Positions 44,377 through 56,044 are shown, counted from the first letter of the stretch. The stretch is 64,000 nucleotides of DNA from Nereocystis luetkeana (GCA_031213475.1 JARUPZ010000004.1:1661501-1725500); one strand, 5' to 3'. The notes: a model not told the origin generated them from the sequence alone. Numbers and translations are program-made.

Positions 44377-45502
44377 ATGAACAGCTGCATCGTCCGGAAC
44401 GAGAGAGCAATGGCTACGCATGAAGCCGCGAACAACCCGAACGGTGCGTAGAACGAGGCTAACCCCCAATCCAATGATCATGATACGCATTAACTTTGCC
44501 CTCCGACAATATATCTGACGAGTTTCATTCCGACTCGAAAAGATTTTCGTCTACTACAGTCATACCGCAACAGTACCGTGGTTTCTCTTCTATCACGTTG
44601 ATAGAGATACATCACACAATTAGCTGAGAGATTGCAGGTGATTCGGGCACGGTTCTTGTTGTACAGCAGCCATAGGAGAAATTCCGAGCTTGTCGTGATA
44701 TACAGCAGGTACAACAAGTAGTTTTGTGATCGATATCGATGTTTTCTCTCCCGGGGCTTCAACTAAACTTTCGAGTTCGACCTTCTTCGAAATGCAGGGT
44801 ACTTATGGCCTCCACACGACATCGGGCAGCTTGGAAGCCCTCTGCAGTCTCAGTATGGTCAAGATCAAGACCCTGCACCCAGGCCTCAGGTCTATGTGCA
44901 GGCGGCGGCACAGGTACAACAGGTTCTGAGCCTTATTTACACTGTACTGGGGTTTTGGTATACTCGTCCCACGGTAAGCTGTTTCAACAGCGTCCTGGCT
45001 GGTCAAATCATTAAATAAAGGGAGAAGATAAAGCCCCCCCCGGGGTACTTCACTCAACGAAGCCCTCGGGGGCACTTAAGTGCGGAATTCGAGGCACACT
45101 AACTTCAAGCACCCACGGAAAAACAACACTTTCTACTGCGTGTGATGATAGCGACCGCAGGATACAACACCTCTCTGGGGGGTGTCTACGGCATCTACTG
45201 CCGTGGTCTGTGCAGTACCCCCTCGGCCATATAGCTTCTCGCCCGATATGCAGACGGGTTCGTGTTTGTAAAACGCACGTTATCACCACTTTGCTTTTTG
45301 GGACACATTAGGCTAAATTCAAAATTGCCTCCGAAGTAGACAACAACAGGAAACACGCCACAACGAGCAATCACGATGACCGTAGGATATTGTTAATAGA
45401 CCTGCCCAGGGGGTGACTACGACAAGAAATTTGCACAACCCAGACCTATTGCTGCAAAACTTGACGACCCGGTAACTATCATATGCATCAAGAATCTCTT
45501 CA

Positions 45503-45571
<69 letters not shown>

Positions 45572-48500
45572 ACAGTATCCTCGCAAACTAACGTACATGT
45601 GTTCAGAAGAAAAAATGATTGTTGAGAGAACACGATAACGTACGTGTTTCGGGCGAGCAGAGATGGCCGCCGGAACCACTGCAACGACAGCAGCAGCAGT
45701 AGACACCATATAGAAACATTTCCACACAGCTCGAACGGTCTGCAACCGTCGTGACCGCCCGTGGTGCCGTGCTTCATGCCGTCTACTTCCGGAGGCCGTT
45801 TTAGCTCGACGCGCTTCCAAGTATTTCCTTGCAGCGACGATGATAACTGAGCATACGAACCCGCCTGTATATCGGGCGAGGAGCGATGACCGGCGAAACT
45901 ACTGCACAGACCACGACGGAAGCCGTATACAAACGCCATAAACGTGTTGGTACCCTGTGGTCACTCGGGGTGGCGTGCTTCATTTTGTGTACGTTGGGTG
46001 TTGTGCTTGATGTTGTTTACGTTTGGAGGCACCTTTAGCTTAACGTGCCCACCCAAAAATGGCTGGAACAAAAAAAAACATTGACAACACGTATCCGTCC
46101 GTATACTGGGTGAGGGGACATTACCGTGAGAAGTACTGTTACACCACGGAAGTAGATGCCAGAGACAACCCTTAGAGATGTCTAACACCCTACGGTCACC
46201 GTGATCGCTTGTGATGGAGTGCTTGGTGGTGTCGTTTTTTCGGAGGTTCTATCACTAAAAGTGCCCCCCAAAACGGAACTGGAGATATCTGCCACGAATG
46301 TTGAAAAACGAACCCGTGTGCGCATCAAGCGATCAGCACCGGAAATGCTGCACCCACCGCTGAGGTAGATGCCGCAGACAACCCTCACGCAGGTTTGGTA
46401 TCGTGCGGTCGCTGTCATCGCGCCCGGTAACACCAGCGTGTTAGTTGCCGGGGCACTTTAGCTTATTGTGCCCCCGATCTGGGGGCACAATAAGCTAAAG
46501 GACCCTCGCGGGCATCGTACGCTAAAGTGCCCCTAGGGGCACTTTGATTATTTCCTTAAAATTTACGTTTTTTTTCCCGTGGCCGGTAGCTACAATACAA
46601 CAGTTACAAACTCTAACTTGACGACACCCGAAGTTTGTTCGCTCTGCTTTTTTCGTTTTTCTCTGTTTTTCGTTTAGTCTGCGTGTTTGGTTTGAGTGCT
46701 AAAGGGTGGTTCTAGTTTTGCAAACGAAGCAACGGCCTCCGCCTGCGGAGTGACGAGACATACCGGGTCTATTGGTAAAGTGAACGAGGTGTGTCTGTAT
46801 CGCGGACCCGGATAGAGCACTGTTGGATTCTACTTGAAAGGGCTGCGGTCATTTATTTCGAGAAGGGATCGCGAGCAGGCCAACCTCCTCACGACGGGCG
46901 CTAGCAATCACGAGGTTCATGCGGCGAGCGCGAGGAGGCGCTAGGTGGTCGCTGAGCTGGTCAGCCAAGTCAGCCAACCGAGGCAGTTCTGCATATTTTT
47001 TCTGCATCTCCACCCTCCCCATTGTGCTTTCCAAGAGGGGGAGGAGTGGCAGGTCGTTTGGCTTATTTACTGTTTTCAACTTGGGTATGTCGAAGGAGTC
47101 GAGTGGTACAGCGCCGTTTGGAGGCTTGGTCATCCGGGACAACTGTAGGCCGTACTACTGTAGTTAAGAACCCGGTCGGCATCATAGAAGGGAAAGATAT
47201 ACCACGATACAATGCCGTCGAGATACTCAGAAGACTAGAGGAAGCTGCCATACAGGTAGCTGGCCTTGGGGAAGAATCGCTCTCTCTGACGACTCAGCAG
47301 ACGATACTGAGAAGTAATCGGTGAGATCCACAATACTTTGGTGGAAAACGCAATTAATTCTGCGCGTCCTTCGGTCTCGTGCAAGCTGTAGCCGCGGAAT
47401 CGGAAAAGGTGAGCCTACAAGAGTGGCAACGGACGGCTCGAGATCCAAACAAATGTGCACAGTCGAAAAAATCGCAAGACTTGCACTTGTTCCCCACGAC
47501 TTCCAATGTTCACTTCAGAAGCAAGGTATGACTTCTTCGGTAAAATAACCGTATTCACCGCTTTTTCCCGAGAACGTTTTATCGCACTAATCACGTGTCC
47601 TCGCCATCGGCGGCGTCGGGCTCCTGCGTTTTGCCGAACGAAGGCGGGCCTTTCGACAGTGGTGCCATGCGAAGACGCCGAGCAGGGAAACCCGGATGGG
47701 GTGGACGCGCAATTGACGGGCACCACAAGCCGCCAACAGCTCCTAGATGATGAAGGTAATACTTTTTTAAACGGTTGTTTTTTTGGCAGAACGGTTCATG
47801 GTCGGGCCATGACCGATGCTTAAGAGTTTTTTTATCCTAATTTTTCGGAGTTTCCAGTTTTGTCCTTTGCGAAATTTGCCAATCTTTTAATATTTTTCAG
47901 GTGTTTTTGTTCCAATTTTGCTGGTTCGAAGCTTGATGCCTGATATCCTGCCTTCGGCTTAAGTCCCCAGTCTTTGACATTATGCGTCCGTATCATGACA
48001 CAAAGCTCACAAGTACATCGAGAACACCTGGGCAATCGGGGGAAACAACCTCTCCGACAATAACGACCCTGATGAGGTTGTTGGTGTATCATACAAACAG
48101 GCGCGTGCTACAACAGGGAACTGTAGCACGTATTACGGGGGGCCATAGTATATATATATAGGACCTAATATTGTTAGTGAAAATTATTTATAGCGAAACA
48201 TGTAAGTGTTTGTGTGTACCGTCGGTCCTACTTAATGTGGTCCCCCCAGATACATTTTTTAGTCTTCTCGGCTGAGGGGTTTCCCAATGATGCCAGCGGC
48301 CGTAGCACCTAAAATTGACCTTGATAAACGTTGTGGGCTTGCCTTTATGAACAATCCCATCATGGCGTACAGCATTAGGCTTACAACGAAATATATTGCA
48401 CAGCAGAAAAAGGGATGCTCCGGGTAATCCCTCAGTTTCAGTTCCGTCTCTCCGTAGGCTCAGGTAAAGGTAGCCCAGATTAGAGGGCAGTAGACTCTAT

Positions 48501-49491
48501 GGATGGGTGTTCCATGCCATGTATCATTGGCCTCCCACAGCAGGGTAGGGGCAGAGAAAAGAGTGAACCTCGTGCGTCACCACTTATATAGCCTCAGAAG
48601 CCAAGCATCCTACAGCCCACAATGATAGGAAACGGGACGAACCGGTACGTAACTGTCATTCAATCATATAATGGGGACACCGTCGGTCAGAACGGGTTTG
48701 GCCGAAAAGAGCCACCCTTAAATAATTAGCACCCGACGAAAATTAGCGAGCAGTGGGAATGCTCATGCACCCTATCTATGCGCGATGAAGGTGAAGGCAC
48801 GTATAGACATACCCAGGGGGGAAAAGGGACGACACCGGTGACCGCCGCTCTACCCTATTAATAACCTCGAAAGGAAAACTGATGAAAAAACAACACAAAA
48901 CAATCGTGGTACGCCTAACCCTAAGTTCTACTCCAGTTTCACGGAGAACATGGAGGGATTCCGCGTTCGAACTTGGCCGTGGCAGCCCAGGAAACTTCGA
49001 CAAGTAAGTACGATCGCGACCGGGCGCGTGTCAGAAAGACCCCAACGATGTGAACCCTCCCCGTATTTGGTTTTTGGATTCAGGGTACCAGGTAGTTCCT
49101 CAAGTTGTGTTGAGTTAAAAACGCTGTGCTTTGCATATTTCAAGACCCCCAGAAGACTCAAGATGTGTGTGGTATCCCAACGAATTCAGGAACCACAGCT
49201 GCGTTGCAGATGCTTTAGGAATCCCTGTGTCAGACCGAGGGCCGTTAAAAGCCGGTATCTCGCCAAGTCAGCCGTTTTCAACTACAGCAGTATAGTAGTA
49301 GAACACACCACCAAAAACGACTACAGTAATTCCGCGGTACCTAGTTGATAATTTCGTTGAAAGGGAACAGCCCCTCATAAATTGTTGCAGATACAACAGT
49401 ACAGGAAGTTGTGAACAACATCAACCTCAAGTATTGTTCATCGACAGATCGTTGGTTACGCCAGGCAGCTAAGATTATCTTAAATAAATAG
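44377..49491 (+). CDS. Nine-exon protein of unknown family with Pro/Gln-rich N-terminus
   Basis: Inferred exons: 44377-44443, 44798-44973, 47112-47320, 47386-47525, 47660-47755, 48006-48083, 48937-49003, 49163-49254 and 49391-49491. This is 1026 nt, about 341 aa; an ATG at 44410 in better context would give 330 aa. Every junction is GT-AG and phases agree across all eight introns (1, 0, 2, 1, 1, 1, 2, 1). The N-terminus is Asn/Pro/Gln-rich with a short hydrophobic patch (VLSLIYTVLGFWY). The middle has amphipathic helices (EILRRLEEAAIQ). The C-terminus holds ENTWAIGGNNLSDNN, a Cys-containing CVWYPNEFRNHSC segment and a basic helix ending AAKIILNK. No signal peptide or known domain is evident. 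AATAAA overlaps the stop codon. Exons 3 and 6 have the least certain boundaries. Confidence 0.55.
45506..45567. repeat. (AT)n microsatellite, 31 units
   Basis: An uninterrupted AT dinucleotide run in intron 2 of the nine-exon gene. Tyr-Ile repeat frames read across it are not genes. Confidence 0.95.
45665..46440. repeat. Tandem repeat, about 215-bp unit, four diverged copies
   Basis: Each unit has a (C/G)CCGGAAC/ACCGGAAATGCTGC-like block, GTAGATGCC, a GTGGTCAC/GGTCACCGTGATC block and a GGCACTTTAGCTTA-like end (45790, 46030, 46245, 46455). It lies inside intron 2 of the nine-exon gene. Confidence 0.65.
46456..46500. repeat. Perfect 20-bp inverted repeat with 5-nt loop
   Basis: CTTTAGCTTATTGTGCCCCC at 46456-46475, loop GATCT, and its exact reverse complement at 46481-46500. 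A second perfect 22-bp palindrome centred on CCCCTAGGGG follows at 46524-46545 and shares the AAAGTGCCCC core. Confidence 0.95.
46849..47133 (-). CDS. Unrecognised short minus-strand ORF
   Basis: From the ATG at 47133 the minus strand reads MTKPPNGAVPLDSFDIPKLK, then LPLLPLLE, a helical segment with LADLADQLSDHL, and ends IPSRNK-stop with AATAAA overlapping the stop. Composition is convincingly protein-like and there is a CTACAG acceptor just upstream of an in-frame TTG, so it may be a 3'-terminal exon. It overlaps exon 3 of the plus-strand gene model by only about 20 bases. The function is unknown. Confidence 0.4.
   Translation of the reverse strand: MTKPPNGAVPLDSFDIPKLKTVNKPNDLPLLPLLESTMGRVEMQKKYAELPRLADLADQLSDHLAPPRARRMNLVIASARREEVGLLAIPSRNK
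48131..48252. repeat. TA-type hairpin MITE (family R2) in intron 6 of the nine-exon gene
   Basis: Left end TATTACGGGGGGCCATAG, right end TTAATGTGGTCCCCCCAGATA. If exon 6 were not spliced at 48083, the MITE would supply the stop codon (TAG at 48146). Confidence 0.8.
48253..48930. other. Intron 6 remainder, no recognised feature
   Basis: Unique-looking sequence between the MITE and the exon at 48937, with no coding character. Confidence 0.4.
49483..49488 (+). terminator. Poly(A) signal AATAAA overlapping the stop codon
   Basis: AATAAATAG combines the signal and the stop of the nine-exon gene. Confidence 0.45.
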
Positions 49492-49526
49492 GGTTCACCT
49501 CTGGAAACCCCCGGGACTCGTGCGCT

Positions 49527-50360
49527 ATGCTACGGCAGTTTTGTTCCTGGTTCCACAAGGAACCAATTTCAAAGGCGGTTCTTCGATGCGTACAAAGAAT
49601 CGCTTCCGACTTCCAGGCTATTATTTTGCCGGCGATGTGGATGCATGCTGGCCATGCTCGCTACACGTCCTCAGCACCACACAAACCCCTGCGCTGCCGT
49701 GTTTCTGACCAGGCGGAGAGCGCCCGGACACTAATTGCTGCGTGGCCTGGACTGGGTGAGCGGGGGATGGTGCCCCTCTGGCAGAGACTCCTACTATGGT
49801 AGTGTTAATAGGACACGTTCAGATCTGGTGTTAGAGCTGTAATCTCGAACGTTGTACATACGGTAATAATGCTTAAAAAACACTATTATGGGGGACCATA
49901 GTTAACAGGACCTATGGTATACATAAAAACCTATATGTTTAACCATTTTTACTAACAATATTTGGTCCTGTTAACTATGCCCCCCCGTAATAGTAACAAC
50001 ACTGAAATGTTTGAAGCAAAAAGCAGTAAACCCAACCTACTGTACTGTAGGGGGTACTGTTTCCGTGCTGATCGTTTCGGGGTCACGGCCTCCATTTTTC
50101 TCGACTGTGAGAAGGTAGGTACAACAGGAGTAGAGCTGCGTTTTGTAGACCCCCAGCCTTGGTATTTGAATCGCAGCTGCTGCAATGAAGCACCTTTCTG
50201 TCGGTTGGGCCAACAGGAGGGGTTGAGTGAAGAAGCCATTCGAACGGTGGCAGCGACCTGCTCTCAACTCGCGCTAAATAAAGCTGTTGAATATGCGTCA
50301 CTCGGGCAGGCAAGGGACGCGCCTCGAATCTTCTTCAATCAACGCCTTCTATGGGTATAA
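49527..50360 (+). CDS. Two-exon ORF of unknown function
   Basis: Exon 49527-49755 starts at an ATG 36 bp past the preceding stop codon. It ends at a GGTGAGC donor in phase 1 and joins 50128-50360 (acceptor ACAACAG, phase 1) for 153 aa. The first exon reads FCSWFHKEPISKAVLRCVQR with later Cys and His residues. The second contains FVDPQPWYLNRSCCNEAPFC and a helix EEAIRTVAATCSQLALNKAV. The intron holds an R2 MITE. No family is recognised. The very short gap to the upstream gene means these exons could belong to a longer or neighbouring transcript. Confidence 0.35.
49884..49992. repeat. TA-type hairpin MITE (family R2), reference copy
   Basis: TATTATGGGGGACCATAGTT on the left and AACTATGCCCCCCCGTAATA on the right, with core AAAAACCTATATGTTTAACC. 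This copy lacks the CCWGG insertion seen in two others. Confidence 0.85.
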
Positions 50361-50785
50361 CATGTATGTGCCTTCGTTCACGAAGAGAAACGGCATTAAC
50401 GGCCTCGTATCGGTCATGCTAGCTAAGGATCTCCGTTTTAGTCCTCTCCTGTCGCGTTGTGTGGTAAGCTCGTGACAACGTGTTGGTATAGTTTGTTGTA
50501 AGGAGAGTGGGGAAAAACCCTGATTTGCTTTAGAAACCCAACTTCCCCGCTTAACTACGTACAAACCCTCTAAAACAACATACGTGTTGGCCTCACGACG
50601 AAACTCAGAGGACCACACAGTACACGAAGTGTACCGAGTTTCATTTCGTTGGTGCTGTCTCCGCCGTAGTGGTCAGTGTTATGTCGTCGTCGCTACTCCT
50701 GCTTCGGCTGATACTGATTTCTGCTTTTTTTGTTGCTGTGTCGTTCTCTTCCCCGCCATTCTATCGTCTCGGACGGAATCGGCAG

Positions 50786-51180
50786 CCTCATACTTTTTTT
50801 CCCCATAGGAATTTATGCCGTCATCAAGTCTCGCCAGGTCAACCCCAGATGGCTAGACGGCGACTTCCAGGTATTATTACTATTGCCGAACGACCGCAGC
50901 ACTAGCGCGTGAACAAACACGCAAGTCGTACCGAGATAGACGGAGTCCGTGCAGTCTATAAACTGCTACACCACCCAATCAGAGCGGATCGGTTGTGCGC
51001 TACAATGATTTATTGAGCGCAGTGGATAGGTTCAAACACAAGCTATAATAAATCCCTTATTTACACGACATTCTTGCCAGTAAGGGATCTATTTTTGTGT
51101 CGTTTTTTCCTCTCAGGCCCCTCAGTTGAACCCCTTCTCCTCCACACAGGCTCGTTCCTACCAGTGTTGGATATCGTACG
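50786..51180 (+). CDS. Partial CD225/dispanin-like gene, two exons
   Basis: Exon 50786-50870 reads LILFFPIGIYAVIKSRQVNP then RWLDGDFQ, ending at GTATTA. Exon 51150-51180 follows a TCTCCTCCACACAG acceptor in phase 0 and reads ARSYQCWISY. The hydrophobic segment, P-x-GI-x-A core, basic K-S, V-N, G-D and following A-x-S match the loop of CD225 (dispanin/IFITM-type) proteins, which are two-helix membrane proteins. A stronger acceptor at 50808 (TTTTTTTCCCCATAG) could shorten the first exon. I did not find the N-terminal exon or the second TM helix, so this may be a fragment. Confidence 0.4.
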
Positions 51181-51603
51181 GTAAAAAACTTCGATACAAT
51201 ATCGATAACGATAACGATAAATTTCGAGCTGACGCGCAAAGAAAGGCGCTGTCAGCTCACTGTGCGAGCCCCAACCCCCCCCTTCCCCCCCCCCCCCCCC
51301 CCCCTCCCCGCTGGCGAGGGGGCCCCGCTGGAGACTTCGCCGGAGGGCAAAAATTTGCCGCAGTTTTGCTTCATTCCCCATGACAAACTACGATAAAATG
51401 GGCCACTACACACCCGGCCGTGCTCGGTGTTTTACTGATGCGTGGACGTGTGGGCAACATGGAAATTAGATATCGAGATTGTTTTGGATGCCATACATGT
51501 ATCAAGCCGTGTCGCCAAGTCAGCGGTAGCTTGGTAGCACATCGCAAACATACGCCAGCACCCCTTCAAGAACACAAGGTACGTCTTGAGCTAGTGGAAA
51601 CTT

Positions 51604-51742
51604 TACCTTCCACGATGTTGTTTTTGTTGGGCGGTGTGCTGTGTGTGCGTGCTGCGGCGGGGGCCTTTGTGCCCTACCTTCCACGATGTTGTTTTTGTTG
51701 GGCGGTGTGCTGTGTGTGCGTGCTGCGGCGGGGGCCTTTGTG
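51604..51742 (+). repeat. Tandem duplication, 68 bp x 2 (period 71)
   Basis: Two copies starting TACCTTCCACGATGTTG and ending GGGGGCCTTTGTG, apparently identical. Each reads as a hydrophobic MLFLLGGVLCVRAAAGAFV segment in one frame, so an exon is possible but unproven. Confidence 0.85.
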
Positions 51743-51759
51743 TCTGGGGTCTACGTGTG

Positions 51760-53830
51760 GGCTATGTATATACCTTTGGGGGCGCTCCGTAGGTGGGTTC
51801 ATAGATTTATCGTGTCGCATCGAAGCGATACCCAATACGATACGATATCTCGATACGATATATCGGAACGTTCGATAAGATATCCAACACAAGTTCCTAA
51901 CGAACAACAAAAAAGCGTGATTCGTGACTTTTCAATTCGAACGAAAAAAACGTGAAAACGTCAAGTTTCGTGCTATATGAAAATCGTAAAAACCCCGACC
52001 TTTTCAAATCGAACGAGTTTTGTGGGTGGAGCCAACAATCGCGAGTGGGGCACGACCAGACTAGGCCGACCGCACCTGGCCCGGGCCGTAATATATTCTA
52101 ATCACGAGCCAACGCCTGACCCCACCCACAGTAGGCCAAGCCGGCTCCACGAGATCCTACTTAACGGGCCGTCTGCCCGGCCTGGCCTGTGAGATTCTCA
52201 GATATTTCTCGCATTTTTTTGTCGAGCTGTGGCTCCTCCTCCTCCTCCTCCTCCTCCTCCTCCTCGAACGTTCGAGACCAAACCTTGCTCGTCAGTTCGC
52301 ACCCAGCGGTGTCGTTGGGCGCCCGCCCGTTGCCCACAATTGGCGTACGACGCGGAGTCCGCTAAGCCCCTATACCCGCCTTCGGATACCTCTGGTGGGC
52401 GTGGGGCTTGTAGTGCCTTGATTTGAGGCACGCCAAAAAAACTGACAAAATCGCGACTTCGTTTTATTCGGGAAAATCTGAACAAACTCGCCATGAATGG
52501 CGATTCTGTTCGTCATGAATTTCACGAGCAAACAATAATGATTCATGACATATTCGTGTCCTTTTCCTGGTCGTTAGGGATGGCCCGTAATGGTATATCG
52601 TTCACGCCGGCGGTCAAGTTTTGTCCTAAGCGCAACGACCGCTAGCTTCTCAGTCGAGGACACGCAAACCTTTCACGGCCCTCGTGCACGGGAGACTTTC
52701 ACTTCCACAATATTCCCCCATACACCCGCCCACCCACCGACCCTCGCTCTTGCTGGACAACGCAGGGAGCCAGGGATGCGTCTGGCGCAGCGAGCACCTC
52801 CGCGAGGTGGGCGGCAAAAGTGGGAGTGGTTATTATTTCGTCCATAGCGCTGGTTTATGAAGAATATGAGAGACACAAAGCTGCCTCCCCCTCCTCGTAC
52901 ACTTACTCCTACTCCGACTAGATAAACACTCTGCTAGTTCTAAGAGGAAGACCGATACTGGGAGGACACAGCGTCGCCTCTTAATGCAGCCTCCAGCCTT
53001 AAAAATGGATTTGGAATATGAGGTTGAGCTAAAATGTCCAGGGAAATATTGTGCACCACAGCAGGTCTTAGCAGCAGCCCTGGGGGCTAAAGTGAGGTCT
53101 TCTCAGACTGTGGTGCGAGCGAGCTAGCCTTGGTGGGGTGTGGTGTGCACTCGGAATAGACTCGCGTGGAACTGTAGGAGGTTTAGTACGTTCGGAGCAA
53201 TTCCGCGTCAGGGGACGGTCAAGAGGACTTTGATCCAGGCGGGCCGCCGCATTCACAGGGATATCACATCATGCCCAACCCGTCATTGGGACTGACGGGC
53301 CACCCCAACCGAGGACTTCTCCACATCGAAAGCGCATCATTCGTGTGTTTGAACTTCTGTAGGTTTCGAAAGATGCTCTAAGCTGTTCCGTCATCAAGGT
53401 TGAACCACCGAGGCACTCGGGACATTCTTGTCTGTCAAATAACCGAACACAAGCCGTGGCATATTTCGTCGGGTTGCAGTTTCGATTTGCTCGAGTTCAG
53501 GTTTCGGGTTACTTAATGCTGGTGAATATATACGTTATTTCTACTCCTAGTAGTAAATAGCCCCTGGAGTGATGAACTCCTTACATTATTCGGTGCACCC
53601 CTATCACAGCATACACCCGTTACGGGACTACCGTAGGGTACGTTCAAGCGGGACCGCCGCGTTAAAGGACCTCCGATATCGATAAACGAGCTGGACCGCT
53701 GCGTTGGGTCCCTCGCCGCCTTCAGTAACCGAGCGGGACGGCTACATGACGGGTGGCATTGCACTTGTAACAATATCAAGGCTGTCGGTCGACCGGGCAA
53801 ATAGGCGTTCTCCGAGTTTTGCTGGTTTCA
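51760..53830. other. Gene-free stretch with (CTC)n tract
   Basis: Contains ATACGATA-type repeats at 51820-51890, a (CTC)n run at 52232-52266 and GC-rich sequence at 52680-52840. No exon was supported. Confidence 0.4.
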
Positions 53831-53832
53831 GA

Positions 53833-53903
53833 AACAAGAATGGCTGCAGGTTTGTGGGTCGAGCGGTTCGCCTCCTGGAAGGACGATAGCCAAGCGTTGC
53901 CTA
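53833..53903 (+). CDS. Isolated exon candidate
   Basis: A 71-base segment bounded by GGTTTCAG and AG-GTGAGA reads MAAGLWVERFASWKDDSQALP in two overlapping pieces. Splice signals are good on both sides, but no partner exon was identified. Confidence 0.25.
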
Positions 53904-54300
53904 GGTGAGACATGGCGAGGTAGAATCTTAGGCTGACCTACGCGCGGCGCAAGGTTTCGATTTCCTCCGCGCCTGCCAAAGCGCCAAACGAGGACGTCTG
54001 CCATAACGCTGCAACTTGTTGCGGAAGAAGAGTGTTTGGTACACCAACATTTCAAAATGATATATATAGACAGAGTTCCCCGTTGAGAATCCGCACGCTC
54101 AAACTCTTTTTGTTAGATTGTCAAGCCAAGAAATGTTAGGGTTCGCGAAAAGCAGCTGCAGGCATAACGATGTATGTGAATCTACCATGGGTACATGTGC
54201 GGATTCGAAATCCAGAGGTAGATTAGTTGGTTGTTGCGCAATTATATATATAGCAGCCCACCGTAACAATTCAACATTTTACCGAGGCAGTAGATCTTGC

Positions 54301-54515
54301 GCAGTTATGCCTGAAAGCCCTCCATCTAGACAGAGTACACTTGTGCAACTTGTGTTCTAACACACATGATAACACGTACATAGGGAGTGCCACATACCGG
54401 GTATTCGGCAGTTATGCCTGAAAGCCCTGAATCTAGACAGAGTACACCGGTGCAACTTGTGTTCTAACACCCATGATAACACGTGCATAGGGAGTGCCAC
54501 TTACCGGGTATTCGG
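54301..54515 (+). repeat. Tandem duplication, 107 bp x 2
   Basis: Copies start at 54301 and 54408 (GCAGTTATGCCTGAAAGCCC) and end ACCGGGTATTCGG. They differ at a few positions, so the duplication is not very recent. Confidence 0.9.
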
Positions 54516-54934
54516 TTTCGTTTTGGAAATTCAAGTTACTTCTTGTAAGTTGGTGGGAAGTCCCAAACCGAGGTACGCCTTGGAAATCCAAACACAAAGC
54601 TGTGCGTTTTACAACGAGCAAGCGCGTAAATCCTCCACAACGTCGCAACCTCCTGTCAAAGTTGTATATAGAGTAATAGCTAGAGGCCTGTACGGTACAT
54701 GCTCAGAATCAGCTATGGGTTTATGCCAGGACGGGTTGAAAGCAGGAATGGCTCGACTTCGCACCTGTTGAGCGAGTTGCGACAAAGTCCAACATGCGGG
54801 GCTTTCGTCGTGTTTGCAAATTACGCTCGTGATGAAAAAATTGGATGCCATTCGAGGAGGCACGACTCCCCACTCGCACCTTTAGAGGAACCGTTCGAGA
54901 ACAAACTCGTTGAGTAGATTTCACCGCAACGAGT

Positions 54935-55321
54935 TTGCAACCTGTAATGAAACAGTATACACGACTCAGCACCGACAGGCTTGAAAATACTACAGCTATA
55001 CGCCACAATATAAAGAGCAACCCACTCGCCACTAGCGGAGGTTGTGGCTGCTCGACTACGTCTGTTTGCCAAGGTGAGTTCGAGGGCAAAGTAATGGAAC
55101 GCGCGGTACGCAATGGGGGTGTATCGCCCGCCGCTGGCGTAGTGCTTCAGGATTTTTCACCGAAAGATCGCTCGGCAACAGAATCCCACCTGTGTATCGT
55201 GGGATGGGACAGAGACGGGAAGGCGGGAAGCCATTTAGTTGACCGCATGCGATGGAACTACACCATCTGGTTTATAGTACGGAGTATTCTCGCATTATCC
55301 AGGGTATCGTTGCACTATTGA
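54935..55321 (+). CDS. Unrecognised 100+ codon open frame
   Basis: The frame reads MKQYTRLSTDRLENTTAIRH near its start, later GGCGCSTTSVCQGEFEGKVM and LCIVGWDRDGKAGSHLVDRM, ending at 55321. Length without stops and mixed composition favour coding. A second frame upstream (54699-54917, LSELRQSPTCGAFVVFANYA) may be another exon of the same gene. No family is recognised. Confidence 0.35.
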   Translation: MQPVMKQYTRLSTDRLENTTAIRHNIKSNPLATSGGCGCSTTSVCQGEFEGKVMERAVRNGGVSPAAGVVLQDFSPKDRSATESHLCIVGWDRDGKAGSHLVDRMRWNYTIWFIVRSILALSRVSLHY

Positions 55322-55427
55322 TAGCACCCGACTTGACAGGAAGCAGGCATTCATTGTAGTGGCCAAAACGCGTTTGTATACGATGAAACACCTATAGGGA
55401 CAGTAGTACCTGCCTGTCACCAGACGC

Positions 55428-55665
55428 GGTCTACGATAGAGATAGCACATTTCCTGTCAAATGTTTTTTGAAGGACGGGGCTGCTTGACCAGAAATTGAG
55501 GGAACACCAATCTTGTTTCGAGAATGGTCGCTTTTGTGTACTTGGATCATGTGACTATTGATCGGGATGCAATTTGATTTTTGCTGGAGTCAGTGTTTGG
55601 GTGAGATATGGAGTTCCAGAAGTGAGGAGCCTCTTCATATTCCAGTGAACCTACAATCGTAGAAC
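55428..55665 (+). repeat. R3 MITE, copy 6
   Basis: Starts GGTCTACGATAGAGATAGC and ends CTACAATCGTAGAAC. Shares TGATCGGGATGCAATTTGAT with other copies. Confidence 0.85.
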
Positions 55666-56044
55666 GCCTCGTAATTTAATTACACCTAACCGATCTTATG
55701 GTATATCACCTGCCTCTTTGAAACACAACGCCAATACTGCAAGACAACAACTGGAACAGACGGAAGGAAGGAGAACAAGTCAGAGCAGTGTTGCCAACAA
55801 ATATACTTCCTGTGGTGCACTGGCGGCTGAGCGGCGATAGCGCACGGCCGTAAGGTCTTCGGGCTACTACACCACCGCCTAGAGGAGCGCCCTTTTGAAT
55901 CGGGCTGCAGGACCACCATTTTAGCGGAACGGTCTTGCGTTGTTTCGTGTCGATTGCCTTAATTCGTCATTATTACTTGGTCTGTAGCATGCGCACTTTT
56001 AGAGTTTAAGGTGCATCCTGCATTTCATACAGCTCCGGTTCGAA

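Noticed and set aside
45319..45939. 206-codon minus-strand frame with Tyr-Ile repeat
   Set aside because: It runs through the (AT)n microsatellite and 215-bp tandem repeats.
48084..48148. Nine-exon gene ending in the R2 MITE stop codon
   Set aside because: Splicing at 48083 links to three further exons with matching phase and coding character, so the MITE is more likely intronic.
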